A stretch of 64,000 nt of DNA from Sneathiella aquimaris. Lineage in GTDB: Bacteria > Pseudomonadota > Alphaproteobacteria > Sneathiellales > Sneathiellaceae. Under the pieces are notes generated by a model. It was not told the DNA's origin. It saw nothing but the letters and a program-made list of their open reading frames with translations, and did no database searches. Within the stretch, counting starts at the first letter, position 1. Every line of letters begins with the position of its first letter. Location: NCBI RefSeq assembly GCF_026409565.1, contig NZ_CP112881.1, forward strand, positions 2,403,501-2,467,500, read 5' to 3'. Below, piece by piece: positions 1 through 7,657 of the stretch. A program made the position numbers and the translations under genes.

Positions 1-2
1 TC

Positions 3-650
3 GTTGGTACGGGCCTGTTTCTCTCTTTTATCCTGTTATTAATCGTCAGATCGGTTTGGTGGCCTGTTATAAAAAAACGACCACTTCAGTCGGACCCTTT
101 GGAACCCACCCCTTATCAGCCGCAAAGATCCCTACAGCCCAGATCTCAGAACGCCGGTTTAAATAGCGCTAATGCGCTCATGCTCCTTTGGGTCGAAAGT
201 ATAATCGAACAGCTGGAAAATGAACTTCAAACGCAAGAAAAAATCTTCAATGCAATCAAGCAAAATAATATCAACCTTCTGAACGTCCATAAAGTTGCAA
301 AAATTGGATATTGGGAACTTAATTTCGAAACAAACGAAGAAAAATGGTCTGACACAATTTTTGACATTTATGGCTTAACGAAAGAGACCGTCCCAAGCTT
401 TTCTGCCTTTAAAAAATGCATCCACCCGGATGATCGGGACTCTTTGCTGGCCAGTCAGGAAAAAAGCGTAAAAACCGGACAATCCTTTTCTTTTGATTAC
501 CGAATACAACATTCAGATGGCACCATCCGATATGTGACCAGTTACGGCAGTGTTCTTCTCAATCGTATCGGGCAACCAAAGATGATTTATGGATTGCTGC
601 AGGATATGACGGATTATCGAAAACAGGATCCCGCTTTAAACTTCCACTGA
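3..650 (+). CDS. Membrane-anchored PAS-domain protein, 5' end outside the window
   Basis: The reading frame is open from base 3, so the gene starts before the window; 215 residues are visible. The first 20 or so form a hydrophobic helix (GLFLSFILLLIV) followed by a basic KKR stretch, a membrane segment with a cytoplasmic C-terminal side. A short coiled-coil-like region (ESIIEQLENELQTQEKIF) leads into one PAS_3-type domain, recognisable from GYWELNFETNE, the HPDDRD turn and the closing GLLQDMTDYRK. The protein ends right after the PAS fold, so no kinase, GGDEF or MCP domain follows it; any output domain would have to lie upstream. It is probably a sensory protein, but ligand and output cannot be told from this part. 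The internal TTG at 99 is not a credible start because it would remove the membrane segment. Confidence 0.7.
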   Translation, partial: VGTGLFLSFILLLIVRSVWWPVIKKRPLQSDPLEPTPYQPQRSLQPRSQNAGLNSANALMLLWVESIIEQLENELQTQEKIFNAIKQNNINLLNVHKVAKIGYWELNFETNEEKWSDTIFDIYGLTKETVPSFSAFKKCIHPDDRDSLLASQEKSVKTGQSFSFDYRIQHSDGTIRYVTSYGSVLLNRIGQPKMIYGLLQDMTDYRKQDPALNFH

Positions 651-749
651 GGGTGCGTTTGATGGAACAAAGCCATCTTAAAAAGGAAAAGCAGGGATTA
701 ATCCTGGCTCATATGGTGTGAAAAGAACGTTCCTAACCATCCGATATGA

Positions 750-1298
750 TCAATCCGCCCATTTGATTGAGCACCCCATACTTGGAACCTGGACCAGCGG
801 CCCCTTACCTGTTTCCGCAATCTGCCGCATGGCATTTAGAAGCTCCGGGATACGGACCCGCGCCTCTCCGAGCGCGGCATCATCCAGCCGCCCACGATAT
901 TGAAGGGTCCCTTCTTTATTAAAACCGAAAAAATCAGGCGTACACACGGCGCCATATTGACGGCCGACGGTCTGACCCTCATCGATCAGATAGGGAAAGG
1001 TAAAATGATGCTGCTCTGCAAATCGTTTCATATTGGATGGCTGGTCAGCAGGCACATACCGATAATCATTCGACATCACAGCCAGAACATTGATACCTTC
1101 TTCCATCAAGATACGAGCATCTGACACAAACCGTTCCGCAATTGCCTGCACATAGGGGCAGTGGTTGCAGATGAAAGCCACCAGCAAGCCTTTCTCGCCC
1201 ATATGCTCTGTCATCCTGAATTCTGCACCATCAGGATCCTTCAAGGCAAAATCCGGTGCTTTCCAGCCGAAATCACAGACAGGTGTATCAAGAAGCAT
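750..1298 (-). CDS. Thioredoxin-like redoxin with CNHC motif
   Basis: 182 residues of the AhpC/TSA-redoxin type found in small bacterial thioredoxin-family proteins. The N-terminal APDFALKDPDG and the active-site pair C44-N-H-C47 (ICNHCPYV) after a central strand are typical of the thioredoxin fold; a CxxC motif suggests disulfide or peroxide chemistry. There is no signal peptide, so it is probably cytoplasmic. The ATG start has a good ribosome-binding site (AAGGA, six bases upstream). It lies 77 bp downstream of the AhpD-like gene on the same strand, so both may be read from the promoter facing the TetR gene. Partner and substrate are unknown. Confidence 0.8.
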   Translation of the reverse strand: MLLDTPVCDFGWKAPDFALKDPDGAEFRMTEHMGEKGLLVAFICNHCPYVQAIAERFVSDARILMEEGINVLAVMSNDYRYVPADQPSNMKRFAEQHHFTFPYLIDEGQTVGRQYGAVCTPDFFGFNKEGTLQYRGRLDDAALGEARVRIPELLNAMRQIAETGKGPLVQVPSMGCSIKWAD

Positions 1299-1375
1299 AT
1301 CGTATCCTTTTCCTTTAATCCGAACCAGATTATTGCCCGCCCGCCATCTATTCGTGAAAGCAGACGGGCAAAAAA

Positions 1376-1942
1376 TCAGGCCGCAGCCCGAGACTTAGAA
1401 ACCCAGGCGTTTGGCGTAAAAGCATCATCCAACTTTGTTTCAGCAATATGGTTTGTGTAGTTTGACATGACCTTCAGACTTGTACCAAGAATAACTTCAA
1501 GCACTGACTGCTCAGTGTACCCTGCGGCCAGGAAAGCACTAACATCATCGCGTGTCGGCCAGCCGCGTGTCTGATTAATGACAGTTGTAAACTCGCGCAG
1601 GGCTTCAAGTTTCGGGTTTGAAATCGGCGTGTCATTTCTCAGCGCCTCGATGACATCAGTTGGCACGTTCGCCATCTGTGAGATCGACGTATGGGCCGCC
1701 ATGCAATATTCACATCCGTTCAGGCGATTGTTCGTCATCAGAATGATCTGACGTTCTGTTTCGCTGAGATCTGTTTTGCCAAAAATATCAGCTAGTGCGA
1801 GATATCCATCGAGAATGGCAGGCGCTGTCGCCATCGTTCCCAAAAGATTAGGCACAAAACCATATGCTTTGTTCGCTTTTTCAAGGGATGGTTTAGCAGC
1901 GGCCGGAGCGGTTTCAATTGTATGAGTTTTAAATTCAGTCAT
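1376..1942 (-). CDS. Carboxymuconolactone decarboxylase family (AhpD-like) protein
   Basis: 188 residues. The motif E-x6-N-x-C77-E-Y-C80-x3-H84 is the AhpD/CMD catalytic signature (two redox cysteines plus a histidine proton relay), found in alkylhydroperoxidase-like proteins that reduce peroxides. The protein is all-helical in appearance and has no export signal. The ATG start is preceded by GGAG at seven bases. It is transcribed away from the TetR gene at 2155, and a perfect 11-bp inverted repeat lies in the shared promoter region. Together with the thioredoxin-like gene downstream this suggests a small TetR-controlled redox or detoxification unit. True muconolactone decarboxylase activity is unlikely, since that enzyme lacks the CxxC pair. 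Confidence 0.85.
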   Translation of the reverse strand: MTEFKTHTIETAPAAAKPSLEKANKAYGFVPNLLGTMATAPAILDGYLALADIFGKTDLSETERQIILMTNNRLNGCEYCMAAHTSISQMANVPTDVIEALRNDTPISNPKLEALREFTTVINQTRGWPTRDDVSAFLAAGYTEQSVLEVILGTSLKVMSNYTNHIAETKLDDAFTPNAWVSKSRAAA

Positions 1943-1985
1943 GTGTAATCTCCTGTGGTGAAGAGCGTCAGCTCAGCATGTTTAT

Positions 1986-2028
1986 AACGATCGGTATAAA
2001 CTCACTTAGTAAGTCTGTACCGATCGTT
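1986..2028. promoter_or_regulatory. Palindromic operator between the AhpD-like gene and its TetR regulator
   Basis: AACGATCGGTA at 1986-1996 is repeated as its exact reverse complement TACCGATCGTT at 2018-2028. A second small inverted repeat (ACTTA-G-TAAGT, 2004-2014) sits between the arms. Each arm has a CGATCG core and is itself nearly palindromic, so each could bind one TetR dimer. The location between divergent genes fits autorepression and control of the redox pair; binding is inferred. Confidence 0.7.
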
Positions 2029-2154
2029 CAACAAAAAAATTTTCGATTTCAATTTATTTTTCCCATCATCCATCAAAACCGCGAAAGTCTTGAACAGTTG
2101 GTATAAAACTTCTATATCTTGAAAAGGTAAAACAAACTTTTTGGTGCGAAGCAA

Positions 2155-2757
2155 ATGCCTTGGGAAAAGTCTTTTGATCTTGATGACGCGGTAGATCGCG
2201 CACAATTTGTATTCTGGTCGAAGGGCTATGAGGCGACCTCCATTACTGACCTGACCAAAAGCATGGGAATTAACAAAGGTAGCCTTTACAACGCTTTTGG
2301 CAGCAAAAAGGACCTCTTTACGCGGGCGTTACTGAAGTATGACCGTGATAATCGTCAGGCGTCCATAGCAACACTTGAAGCTTACGAAAATCCTCATGAT
2401 GCCATTGAAACCCTGTTCGATGGCTTAATCGCGCAAAGTCTGGCGGACGATGCCTATAAAGGATGCTTTTTAGTCAATACCGCATTGGATTTACCAAACC
2501 ATAGTGACGATATCCGGGATATGGTGAATGCCGCCCTTGATGATTTCGTGAAATTTTTTGAACGCATGATCACAAAAGGCCAAACACAGAATGTTATTCC
2601 ATCATGCGTGGAGGCCCATACAACCGCAAAATCGCTGTTGTCTCTTGTTGTCGGCTTACGTGTTCTGGCGCGCGGTGCCTATGACGAGGCAGGCCTAAGA
2701 GCCATCAAGCAGGATGCTCTAAAACTGATTTCAGAGCCTAAGTCATTGGCAAATTAA
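2155..2757 (+). CDS. TetR/AcrR family repressor
   Basis: 200 residues. An N-terminal helix-turn-helix is clear (AQFVFWSKGYEATSITDL, then GINKGSLYNAFGSKKDLF), matching the subgroup with the GSLYNAFGSK recognition helix. The C-terminal half is helical and would hold the effector pocket; C102 or a neighbouring cysteine in KGCFLVNTALD could be a redox or alkylation sensor, as in some relatives of this subgroup, but that is inference. The gene is divergent from the AhpD-like gene and shares the palindromic operator with it, so it probably represses both. The ribosome-binding site is weak (GCGAAG before ATG). Confidence 0.85.
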   Translation: MPWEKSFDLDDAVDRAQFVFWSKGYEATSITDLTKSMGINKGSLYNAFGSKKDLFTRALLKYDRDNRQASIATLEAYENPHDAIETLFDGLIAQSLADDAYKGCFLVNTALDLPNHSDDIRDMVNAALDDFVKFFERMITKGQTQNVIPSCVEAHTTAKSLLSLVVGLRVLARGAYDEAGLRAIKQDALKLISEPKSLAN

Positions 2758-2879
2758 AGGGGAGGCATTCCTGCGATAATTGCGTGTGCCATGCAAAGCA
2801 TAAATACATTTCCGCCAATCCTTCGCACCCTCCGCTAATAGATTTAAACGGCGGTCTGCTCCCCGTTGGATAAACAAAA

Positions 2880-2906
2880 AAAGCGCCAGAGAACTGACGC
2901 TTTTCG
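2880..2906 (-). terminator. Intrinsic terminator of the TRAP operon
   Basis: Read on the minus strand: GCGTCAG, loop TTCT, CTGGCGC (one G-T pair), followed by a run of seven T. It lies about 20 bp beyond the dctP stop codon and closes the TRAP operon. Confidence 0.85.
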
Positions 2907-2924
2907 TTGTTTTGCAGAAGACGC

Positions 2925-3959
2925 TTAACCGTAGCGGTATGGGCGACCTGCTTTTTGCATATCAGCGTTATACTGTTTGAAAATATTCACAACTTTGGCC
3001 TTTGTTTCAGACTCAGCTGCGATTTCATCCCAGAATTTAAACGCAGCAGCTTCAACTGTTGCCCATTCTTCATCTGGAATGCTTGTCAGTTTCATTTTGG
3101 TACCGTTCACACGCAGGTTGGCTTCACCGCCCCAGTACCACCACTGACGGTAATAATGGCTTTGGTCCATACATACTTTCAGAAGTTCCTGAAGATGGGC
3201 CGGAAGCTCATTATAACGGTCCATATTGGCAAAGAACGATCCCGCCCAGGCACCGGAAATATTGTTTGTCAGGAAGTAGTTCGTTACGTCAGCCCAACCA
3301 ACAGTGTAATCTTCGGTGATACCGGACCATGCGATACCATCCAGTTCGCCTGTCTGAACAGCAACTTCAATATCTTCCCATGGAAGGGTCACTGGAACAA
3401 CACCGAATTGTGTCAGAAAGCGGCCCGCTGTCGGGAATGTAAAAACACGCTTGCCCTTCAGGTCAGCCAGGCTGTTGATCGGATCTTTCGTTGCAAAGTG
3501 ACACGGATCCCATGCCCCTGCAGAAATGTGCTTCACACCGACTTTAGAATATTCAGCATCCCAGATTTCATTCAGGCCATACTGATTGAACAGAACCGGA
3601 ACATCCAAAGAATAGCGTGATGCAAATGGGAAATAACCACCGAATACAGTAACTTCGGTTGGGGATGCCATTGAGTCATCGTCGGACTGCACAGCATCGA
3701 TTGTCCCTTTTTGCATGGCACGGAACAATTCGCCCGTAGGAACAATCTGATCCGCAAAATACAATTCAATTTCCATTTCATCGCCAGCAATTTTGTTAAA
3801 GCTGTCGATGGCTGGTTTGATTACATGCTCAGCGAGCGCTGCACCAGCATATGTCTGCATCCGCCATTTGATTTTTGATTGGGCAATCGCAGGTGTTGCG
3901 AAAGCCGCTGCCGGTGCGGCTATTGCAGCACCTTTAATAAAGTTACGCCGTGTTGTCAT
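2925..3959 (-). CDS. dctP: TRAP transporter solute-binding protein, Tat-exported
   Basis: 344 residues. The N-terminus TTRRNFIKGAAIAAP...ATPAIAQ is a twin-arginine signal peptide (RR at residues 4-5, AxA-type cleavage site), so the protein folds in the cytoplasm and acts in the periplasm. The mature part belongs to the DctP/TakP-like branch often called the mannitol/chloroaromatic group, whose members bind 2-oxo acids or other organic acids. A strong AGGAGG site precedes the ATG. It is the last gene of the operon FGase-dctQ-dctM-dctP, and a terminator follows. The neighbouring N-formylglutamate amidohydrolase hints at an N-acylated or glutamate-like ligand, but the ligand cannot be read from sequence. 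Confidence 0.9.
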   Translation of the reverse strand: MTTRRNFIKGAAIAAPAAAFATPAIAQSKIKWRMQTYAGAALAEHVIKPAIDSFNKIAGDEMEIELYFADQIVPTGELFRAMQKGTIDAVQSDDDSMASPTEVTVFGGYFPFASRYSLDVPVLFNQYGLNEIWDAEYSKVGVKHISAGAWDPCHFATKDPINSLADLKGKRVFTFPTAGRFLTQFGVVPVTLPWEDIEVAVQTGELDGIAWSGITEDYTVGWADVTNYFLTNNISGAWAGSFFANMDRYNELPAHLQELLKVCMDQSHYYRQWWYWGGEANLRVNGTKMKLTSIPDEEWATVEAAAFKFWDEIAAESETKAKVVNIFKQYNADMQKAGRPYRYG

Positions 3960-4023
3960 CTCTACCTCCTAGTAAATTCCATATTTGGCTTATCGTCGTT
4001 ATCGGTCTCTTTTAAGACTCTCT

Positions 4024-5346
4024 CTATTTTCCATACACCGTTTCTGGCAGCCAGAGCGCAATATCAGGAAATACCATTATCACGATCAAAGCAAACACCA
4101 TCACACACACAAACGGCAGGATGGAACCGTAAATATCTTTCAAACTGATTTCTGGCGGGGCCATGGCACGCATCAGGAACAGGTTATACCCAAAGGGTGG
4201 TGTCATATACGCAATCTGTGTTGTGATTGTATAAAGGACGCCGTACCAAATGAGATCAAAGCCGAGAACACTGACAAGCGGCACGTAGAGTGGCGCAACG
4301 ATAACCAGCATTGCTGTATCGTCCAAAAACGTTCCCATAACCAGAAAACTGACCTGCATTATAATCAGGATCATCCATGGATCGAGACCCAGTTGTTCTG
4401 TAAAGAAACCGCTGATTGCCCGAACAGCCCCAAGCCCGTCGAACACTGCCCCAAACCCCAGGGCCGCGAGAATGATCCACATGAACATGCACGAAATCGC
4501 CAGCGTTTGACGCACAGATGTTTCGAAAACCTGTTTTGTCATCCGCCGTTTAACAACAGCTGCAATGAAAGCTGTCATGGCACCAATGGCCGAACTTTCA
4601 ACCAGGGACGTCCAGCCATTTACAAACGGGATCATCATGGCAGCAAAAATAACGATCGGCAGAAGACCGGCCTGAAGCAACCGCAACTTTTCCTTTAACG
4701 GAACATTCCGTTCCTCTTTCGGCAATGTTGGGCCCAGTTCCGGATTTATTTTGCACCGAATATAAATATAGGCAATGAAGAAAAAGGCCATCAACAGCCC
4801 GGGAATAATACCTGCAAGCCACAGTTGACCGACCGGTTGACGGGAAATCATTGCATAAAGCACAAGAACAACCGACGGCGGCACGAGGATCCCCAAAGAC
4901 GATCCGGCCTGAACAACACCCGTCACCATTTTTTTATCATAGCCACGCCGTAACAGCTCTGGCAGAGCAATCGTCGCACCAATGGCCATACCGGCAACGG
5001 ATAGACCGTTCATCGCAGAAATCAAGACCATCAAACCGATCGTTCCGATCGCCAAACCGCCACTGACAGGCCCCATCCAGACATGGAACATTTTATAAAG
5101 ATCATCGGCAATTTTGGATTCTGATAAAATATAACCCATGAAAATAAACATGGGCAATGTCAGCAGAGGGTACCATTTCATAAGCTTCATCGCCGCCGAG
5201 AACGGAATATCCGATCCGCCCGTTCCCCAAAGGGTGAGAGCCGCAATGGCTGCAACCGCACCAATAGCGCCAAAAACCCGTTGCCCCGTCAGAAGCATGA
5301 CCATCATGGAAGCGAACATGAAAATCGCAATCATTTCATAGGACAT
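4024..5346 (-). CDS. dctM: TRAP transporter large permease (DctM)
   Basis: 440 residues, almost entirely hydrophobic, with 11-12 predicted membrane helices and the DctM hallmarks GLSVAGMAIGATIALPELLRRGY and GILVPPSVVLVLYA. It is the ion-coupled (usually sodium) translocation subunit that works with the small permease and the periplasmic binding protein. The start ATG directly abuts the dctQ stop codon (TAG-ATG), with GGGAGG upstream inside dctQ, showing translational coupling. Length and motifs are those of an intact family member. Confidence 0.93.
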   Translation of the reverse strand: MSYEMIAIFMFASMMVMLLTGQRVFGAIGAVAAIAALTLWGTGGSDIPFSAAMKLMKWYPLLTLPMFIFMGYILSESKIADDLYKMFHVWMGPVSGGLAIGTIGLMVLISAMNGLSVAGMAIGATIALPELLRRGYDKKMVTGVVQAGSSLGILVPPSVVLVLYAMISRQPVGQLWLAGIIPGLLMAFFFIAYIYIRCKINPELGPTLPKEERNVPLKEKLRLLQAGLLPIVIFAAMMIPFVNGWTSLVESSAIGAMTAFIAAVVKRRMTKQVFETSVRQTLAISCMFMWIILAALGFGAVFDGLGAVRAISGFFTEQLGLDPWMILIIMQVSFLVMGTFLDDTAMLVIVAPLYVPLVSVLGFDLIWYGVLYTITTQIAYMTPPFGYNLFLMRAMAPPEISLKDIYGSILPFVCVMVFALIVIMVFPDIALWLPETVYGK

Positions 5347-5853
5347 CTAGAGTTCCTCCCCGCGCATGCGTGCAACGTCCTTGAAAAATTCCGAAAACGC
5401 CTGAAGCAACATCATAAAAATCCCGAAACACATAATAATCTTGATTGGCCAGAGATAGGGTCTCCACGCCGTTGGACTGCGCTCGCCATATTGTAAGGAA
5501 TATGCCGTACTATCGATTGCGCCATAAAGCAAAACACCAAGATAGAAGATCAGAATGAAGATCGTGATCGCATCAACCTGTGCTTTTCTCTTGTAGGACC
5601 ATTCGCCATAGAACAGGTCCATGCGCACATTTGATCCCAACTGAATGGAATATGGCCCGCCCATAATGTAATAGGCAACCATGGCAAACTGCGCCATCTC
5701 CAATGTCCAAAGTGAGGGAAGGAAAAATGTCTTGGACACGGATGACCAGATAAAAATACCGACCATTACAAAAATACCATACATCATCACGCGACCAATG
5801 CGCCTGTTGATGGCATCCACTATTCGAACGTATGAGCGGATAAATCCCGGCAT
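5347..5853 (-). CDS. dctQ: TRAP transporter small permease (DctQ)
   Basis: 168 residues with four predicted membrane helices, the usual DctQ layout. The GSNVRMDLFYGEW stretch between helices 2 and 3 is the conserved DctQ loop (N-x-R-x-D). It forms the complex with DctM. The start codon overlaps the stop of the N-formylglutamate amidohydrolase gene by one base (TAATG), so the four genes form a single coupled operon. Confidence 0.9.
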   Translation of the reverse strand: MPGFIRSYVRIVDAINRRIGRVMMYGIFVMVGIFIWSSVSKTFFLPSLWTLEMAQFAMVAYYIMGGPYSIQLGSNVRMDLFYGEWSYKRKAQVDAITIFILIFYLGVLLYGAIDSTAYSLQYGERSPTAWRPYLWPIKIIMCFGIFMMLLQAFSEFFKDVARMRGEEL

Positions 5854-6647
5854 TACGCCCCCTTTACCTGTAAATTAATATCCAACCGGCTCAACGCCGC
5901 CCGGATCAACGTATCCAGTTTTTCTGCCATTTCCTGACATTCTTCATCATTTGAAACAAGATCGTTGCGGATTTCAAGCATCACATTCCTGAGCCCGAAT
6001 GCCGTCGCCTGTTCCTGCAATGTATGGGTCACCCCATCGGACGCCTGATAGGGTTCGTTCAACCGGATATCCAAAGAAGAACTTTTCTCACCCTCAGCCA
6101 AAAGCGCGTGTGCCAATTCAACATCTTCGTCATGAAGAATGCCCAGTTCCACCTGCCGTTTTTCGCCAAAATAGATGGGAGTAAAGCTATGTATCGTAAT
6201 AACAACGGGCGAGACTGCAAAAGAAGTCCGAACGTCCGATACGGCCTCACAAAAGGGATAATAGAAGCTGTTTGCACGTTCTGCTCTCTGGCTCGCTGTC
6301 AAACGCAGATTACCAGGGACCGTTATCGTTTCACTTTTTTCCGGGATTGAGTCCGGTGCTTCCGGTGGACGATTGCAATCGTATAACAACCGGGAATAAT
6401 TCGAGCTGACAAGCGGTGCCTTCAGCAACTCGGACAGCGCAAGAGACGTTTTGAGTGCGCCAGGATCCCACGCAATATGGCTGTGCGCCTCTTCTTGTGT
6501 CAAACCCAGGCGATCATATGCCGCCGGGATAAAAGAAGAAGCATGCTCACATATAAGCATGACAGGATTTTCAGCCCCTTGATTGGTTATTCTGGCGGCG
6601 GGAACTTCCTCTAGACTTTCGTCCACTTTTAACATCCGTGTAGACAC
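5853..6647 (-). CDS. N-formylglutamate amidohydrolase family protein
   Basis: 264 residues. Family features visible are the N-terminal ICEHASSFIP (conserved EHAS metal/substrate region), HIAWDPGA, SRLLYDCNRPP and the C-terminal MLEIRNDLV. The family removes formyl groups from N-formyl-glutamate, the last step of one histidine-degradation route, but many members near transporters act on other N-acyl amino acids. No hut genes are present here. It is the first gene of the TRAP operon, so it probably processes the imported substrate. GTG at 6647 has GAG five bases upstream; an in-frame ATG at 6635 is an alternative start without a clear binding site. The RpiR gene is divergent. Confidence 0.88.
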   Translation of the reverse strand: MSTRMLKVDESLEEVPAARITNQGAENPVMLICEHASSFIPAAYDRLGLTQEEAHSHIAWDPGALKTSLALSELLKAPLVSSNYSRLLYDCNRPPEAPDSIPEKSETITVPGNLRLTASQRAERANSFYYPFCEAVSDVRTSFAVSPVVITIHSFTPIYFGEKRQVELGILHDEDVELAHALLAEGEKSSSLDIRLNEPYQASDGVTHTLQEQATAFGLRNVMLEIRNDLVSNDEECQEMAEKLDTLIRAALSRLDINLQVKGA

Positions 6648-6661
6648 CGTAACTCATAAAA

Positions 6662-6717
6662 ATGTAATATTTTCTTCAGAAGACAATACAATGTTATTTT
6701 CTTTTCTGAAACAATTT
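6662..6717. repeat. Imperfect direct repeat, candidate RpiR operator
   Basis: Two copies of about 28 bp lie in tandem (6662-6689 and 6691-6717), sharing ATGT(A/T)AT, TTTTCTT and GAA(G/A)ACAAT. The first contains TCTTC-A-GAAGA and the second TTTC-T-GAAA, both small inverted repeats. They lie between the divergent RpiR gene and the amidohydrolase-TRAP operon, where an operator is expected. The repeat is visible; its role is inferred. Confidence 0.45.
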
Positions 6718-6755
6718 ATTCACTTTGCCTCTAAAAATGGATATCTCTTCAGGGT

Positions 6756-6772
6756 GGAGGACAAAAAGAGTG
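6756..6772 (+). promoter_or_regulatory. Ribosome-binding site deciding the RpiR gene start
   Basis: GGAGG at 6756-6760 lies nine bases before GTG at 6770. In-frame TTG at 6725 and ATG at 6737 lie upstream but have no such site, so translation most likely begins at the GTG. Confidence 0.7.
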
Positions 6773-7636
6773 TCACAACAAACAATCGCGGATCGACTGC
6801 AAAATCAATCGGGCTCCCTTACCCGGGCAGAACGCCAGCTTGCTGATATTATTCTGAAGAACTATCCTGTCTCTGGTCTGGGAACCATTACAACGCTGGC
6901 AGAAGCTGCAAAAGTGTCTACTCCAACCGTTGCGCGTCTGGTTCAGAAACTCGGATATACCGGATTTCCGGAGTTTCAAGCGTCCCTAAGACAGGAACTG
7001 GATGCAAAAATTTCCGGCCCGATCAGAAAACGCGACATTTGGGCGAATAAAGCACCTGATGAACATATCATCAATCGGTTCACTGATGCCGTGATCGGAA
7101 ATATCCGGCAATCTCTCAATCAGATAGATCTTGAGGCTTTTAACCGTTGCTGCGAATATTTGTCCGATACGGACAATACAGTTTATATTGTCGGTGGCCG
7201 GATCACTCGAACCCTCGCGGATTATTTCTTCCTGCATATGCAGGTCATTCGGGAAAAGGTTATCCATATCAGTTCCAGCTCTAACGCTTGGGCACATTAT
7301 TTGCTGGATATCAAGGAAGGGGATGTTGTTGTCATCTTCGATGTTCGCCGATATGAGACCAGCACCCAAAAGCTGGCAGAGATGGTGTCCGAAAAAGGGG
7401 CCCGCATCATTCTTTTCACGGATCAATGGCATTCACCGGTCGCCGGAATTGCGGATGTTTTATTCAGCAATCAGATTGCTGTTCCCTCTGCGTGGGATAG
7501 TTCTGTCACATCATTATTAATGATGGAAATTATCATTGCAGAGGTACAGGAGAGAAACTGGTCGCAAACCCGAAAAAGAATGGAAACACTGGAGGATATG
7601 TTCGATCGTACCCGTTTTTTCCGAAAGTTCACCTAA
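6770..7636 (+). CDS. RpiR/MurR family transcriptional regulator with SIS domain
   Basis: 288 residues from the GTG chosen because of its strong ribosome-binding site. Residues 1-80 are the RpiR helix-turn-helix (LTRAERQLADIILKNY, then AAKVSTPTVARLVQKLGY). Residues from about 110 to 260 form a SIS domain, which in this family binds sugar phosphates or related effectors (VYIVGGRITRTLADYFF, ISSSSNAWAHYLLDI, VVVIFDVRRYE). Divergent from the amidohydrolase-TRAP operon and convergent with the TIM-barrel/cupin gene, it is the probable regulator of this catabolic locus. The true effector need not be a sugar, as RpiR proteins beside TRAP operons often respond to the transported compound. Confidence 0.9.
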   Translation: MSQQTIADRLQNQSGSLTRAERQLADIILKNYPVSGLGTITTLAEAAKVSTPTVARLVQKLGYTGFPEFQASLRQELDAKISGPIRKRDIWANKAPDEHIINRFTDAVIGNIRQSLNQIDLEAFNRCCEYLSDTDNTVYIVGGRITRTLADYFFLHMQVIREKVIHISSSSNAWAHYLLDIKEGDVVVIFDVRRYETSTQKLAEMVSEKGARIILFTDQWHSPVAGIADVLFSNQIAVPSAWDSSVTSLLMMEIIIAEVQERNWSQTRKRMETLEDMFDRTRFFRKFT

Positions 7637-7657
7637 GCACGGTCCCTTTTCGACCTG

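Noticed and set aside
2155-2757. NemR-type identity for the TetR regulator
   Set aside because: The helix-turn-helix subgroup is similar, but sequence alone does not show the redox-switch cysteine pattern.
2907-3620. 237-codon plus-strand frame opposite dctP
   Set aside because: It is antisense to a clearly identified gene; its composition (many C, F, H, R) is that of a mirror frame.
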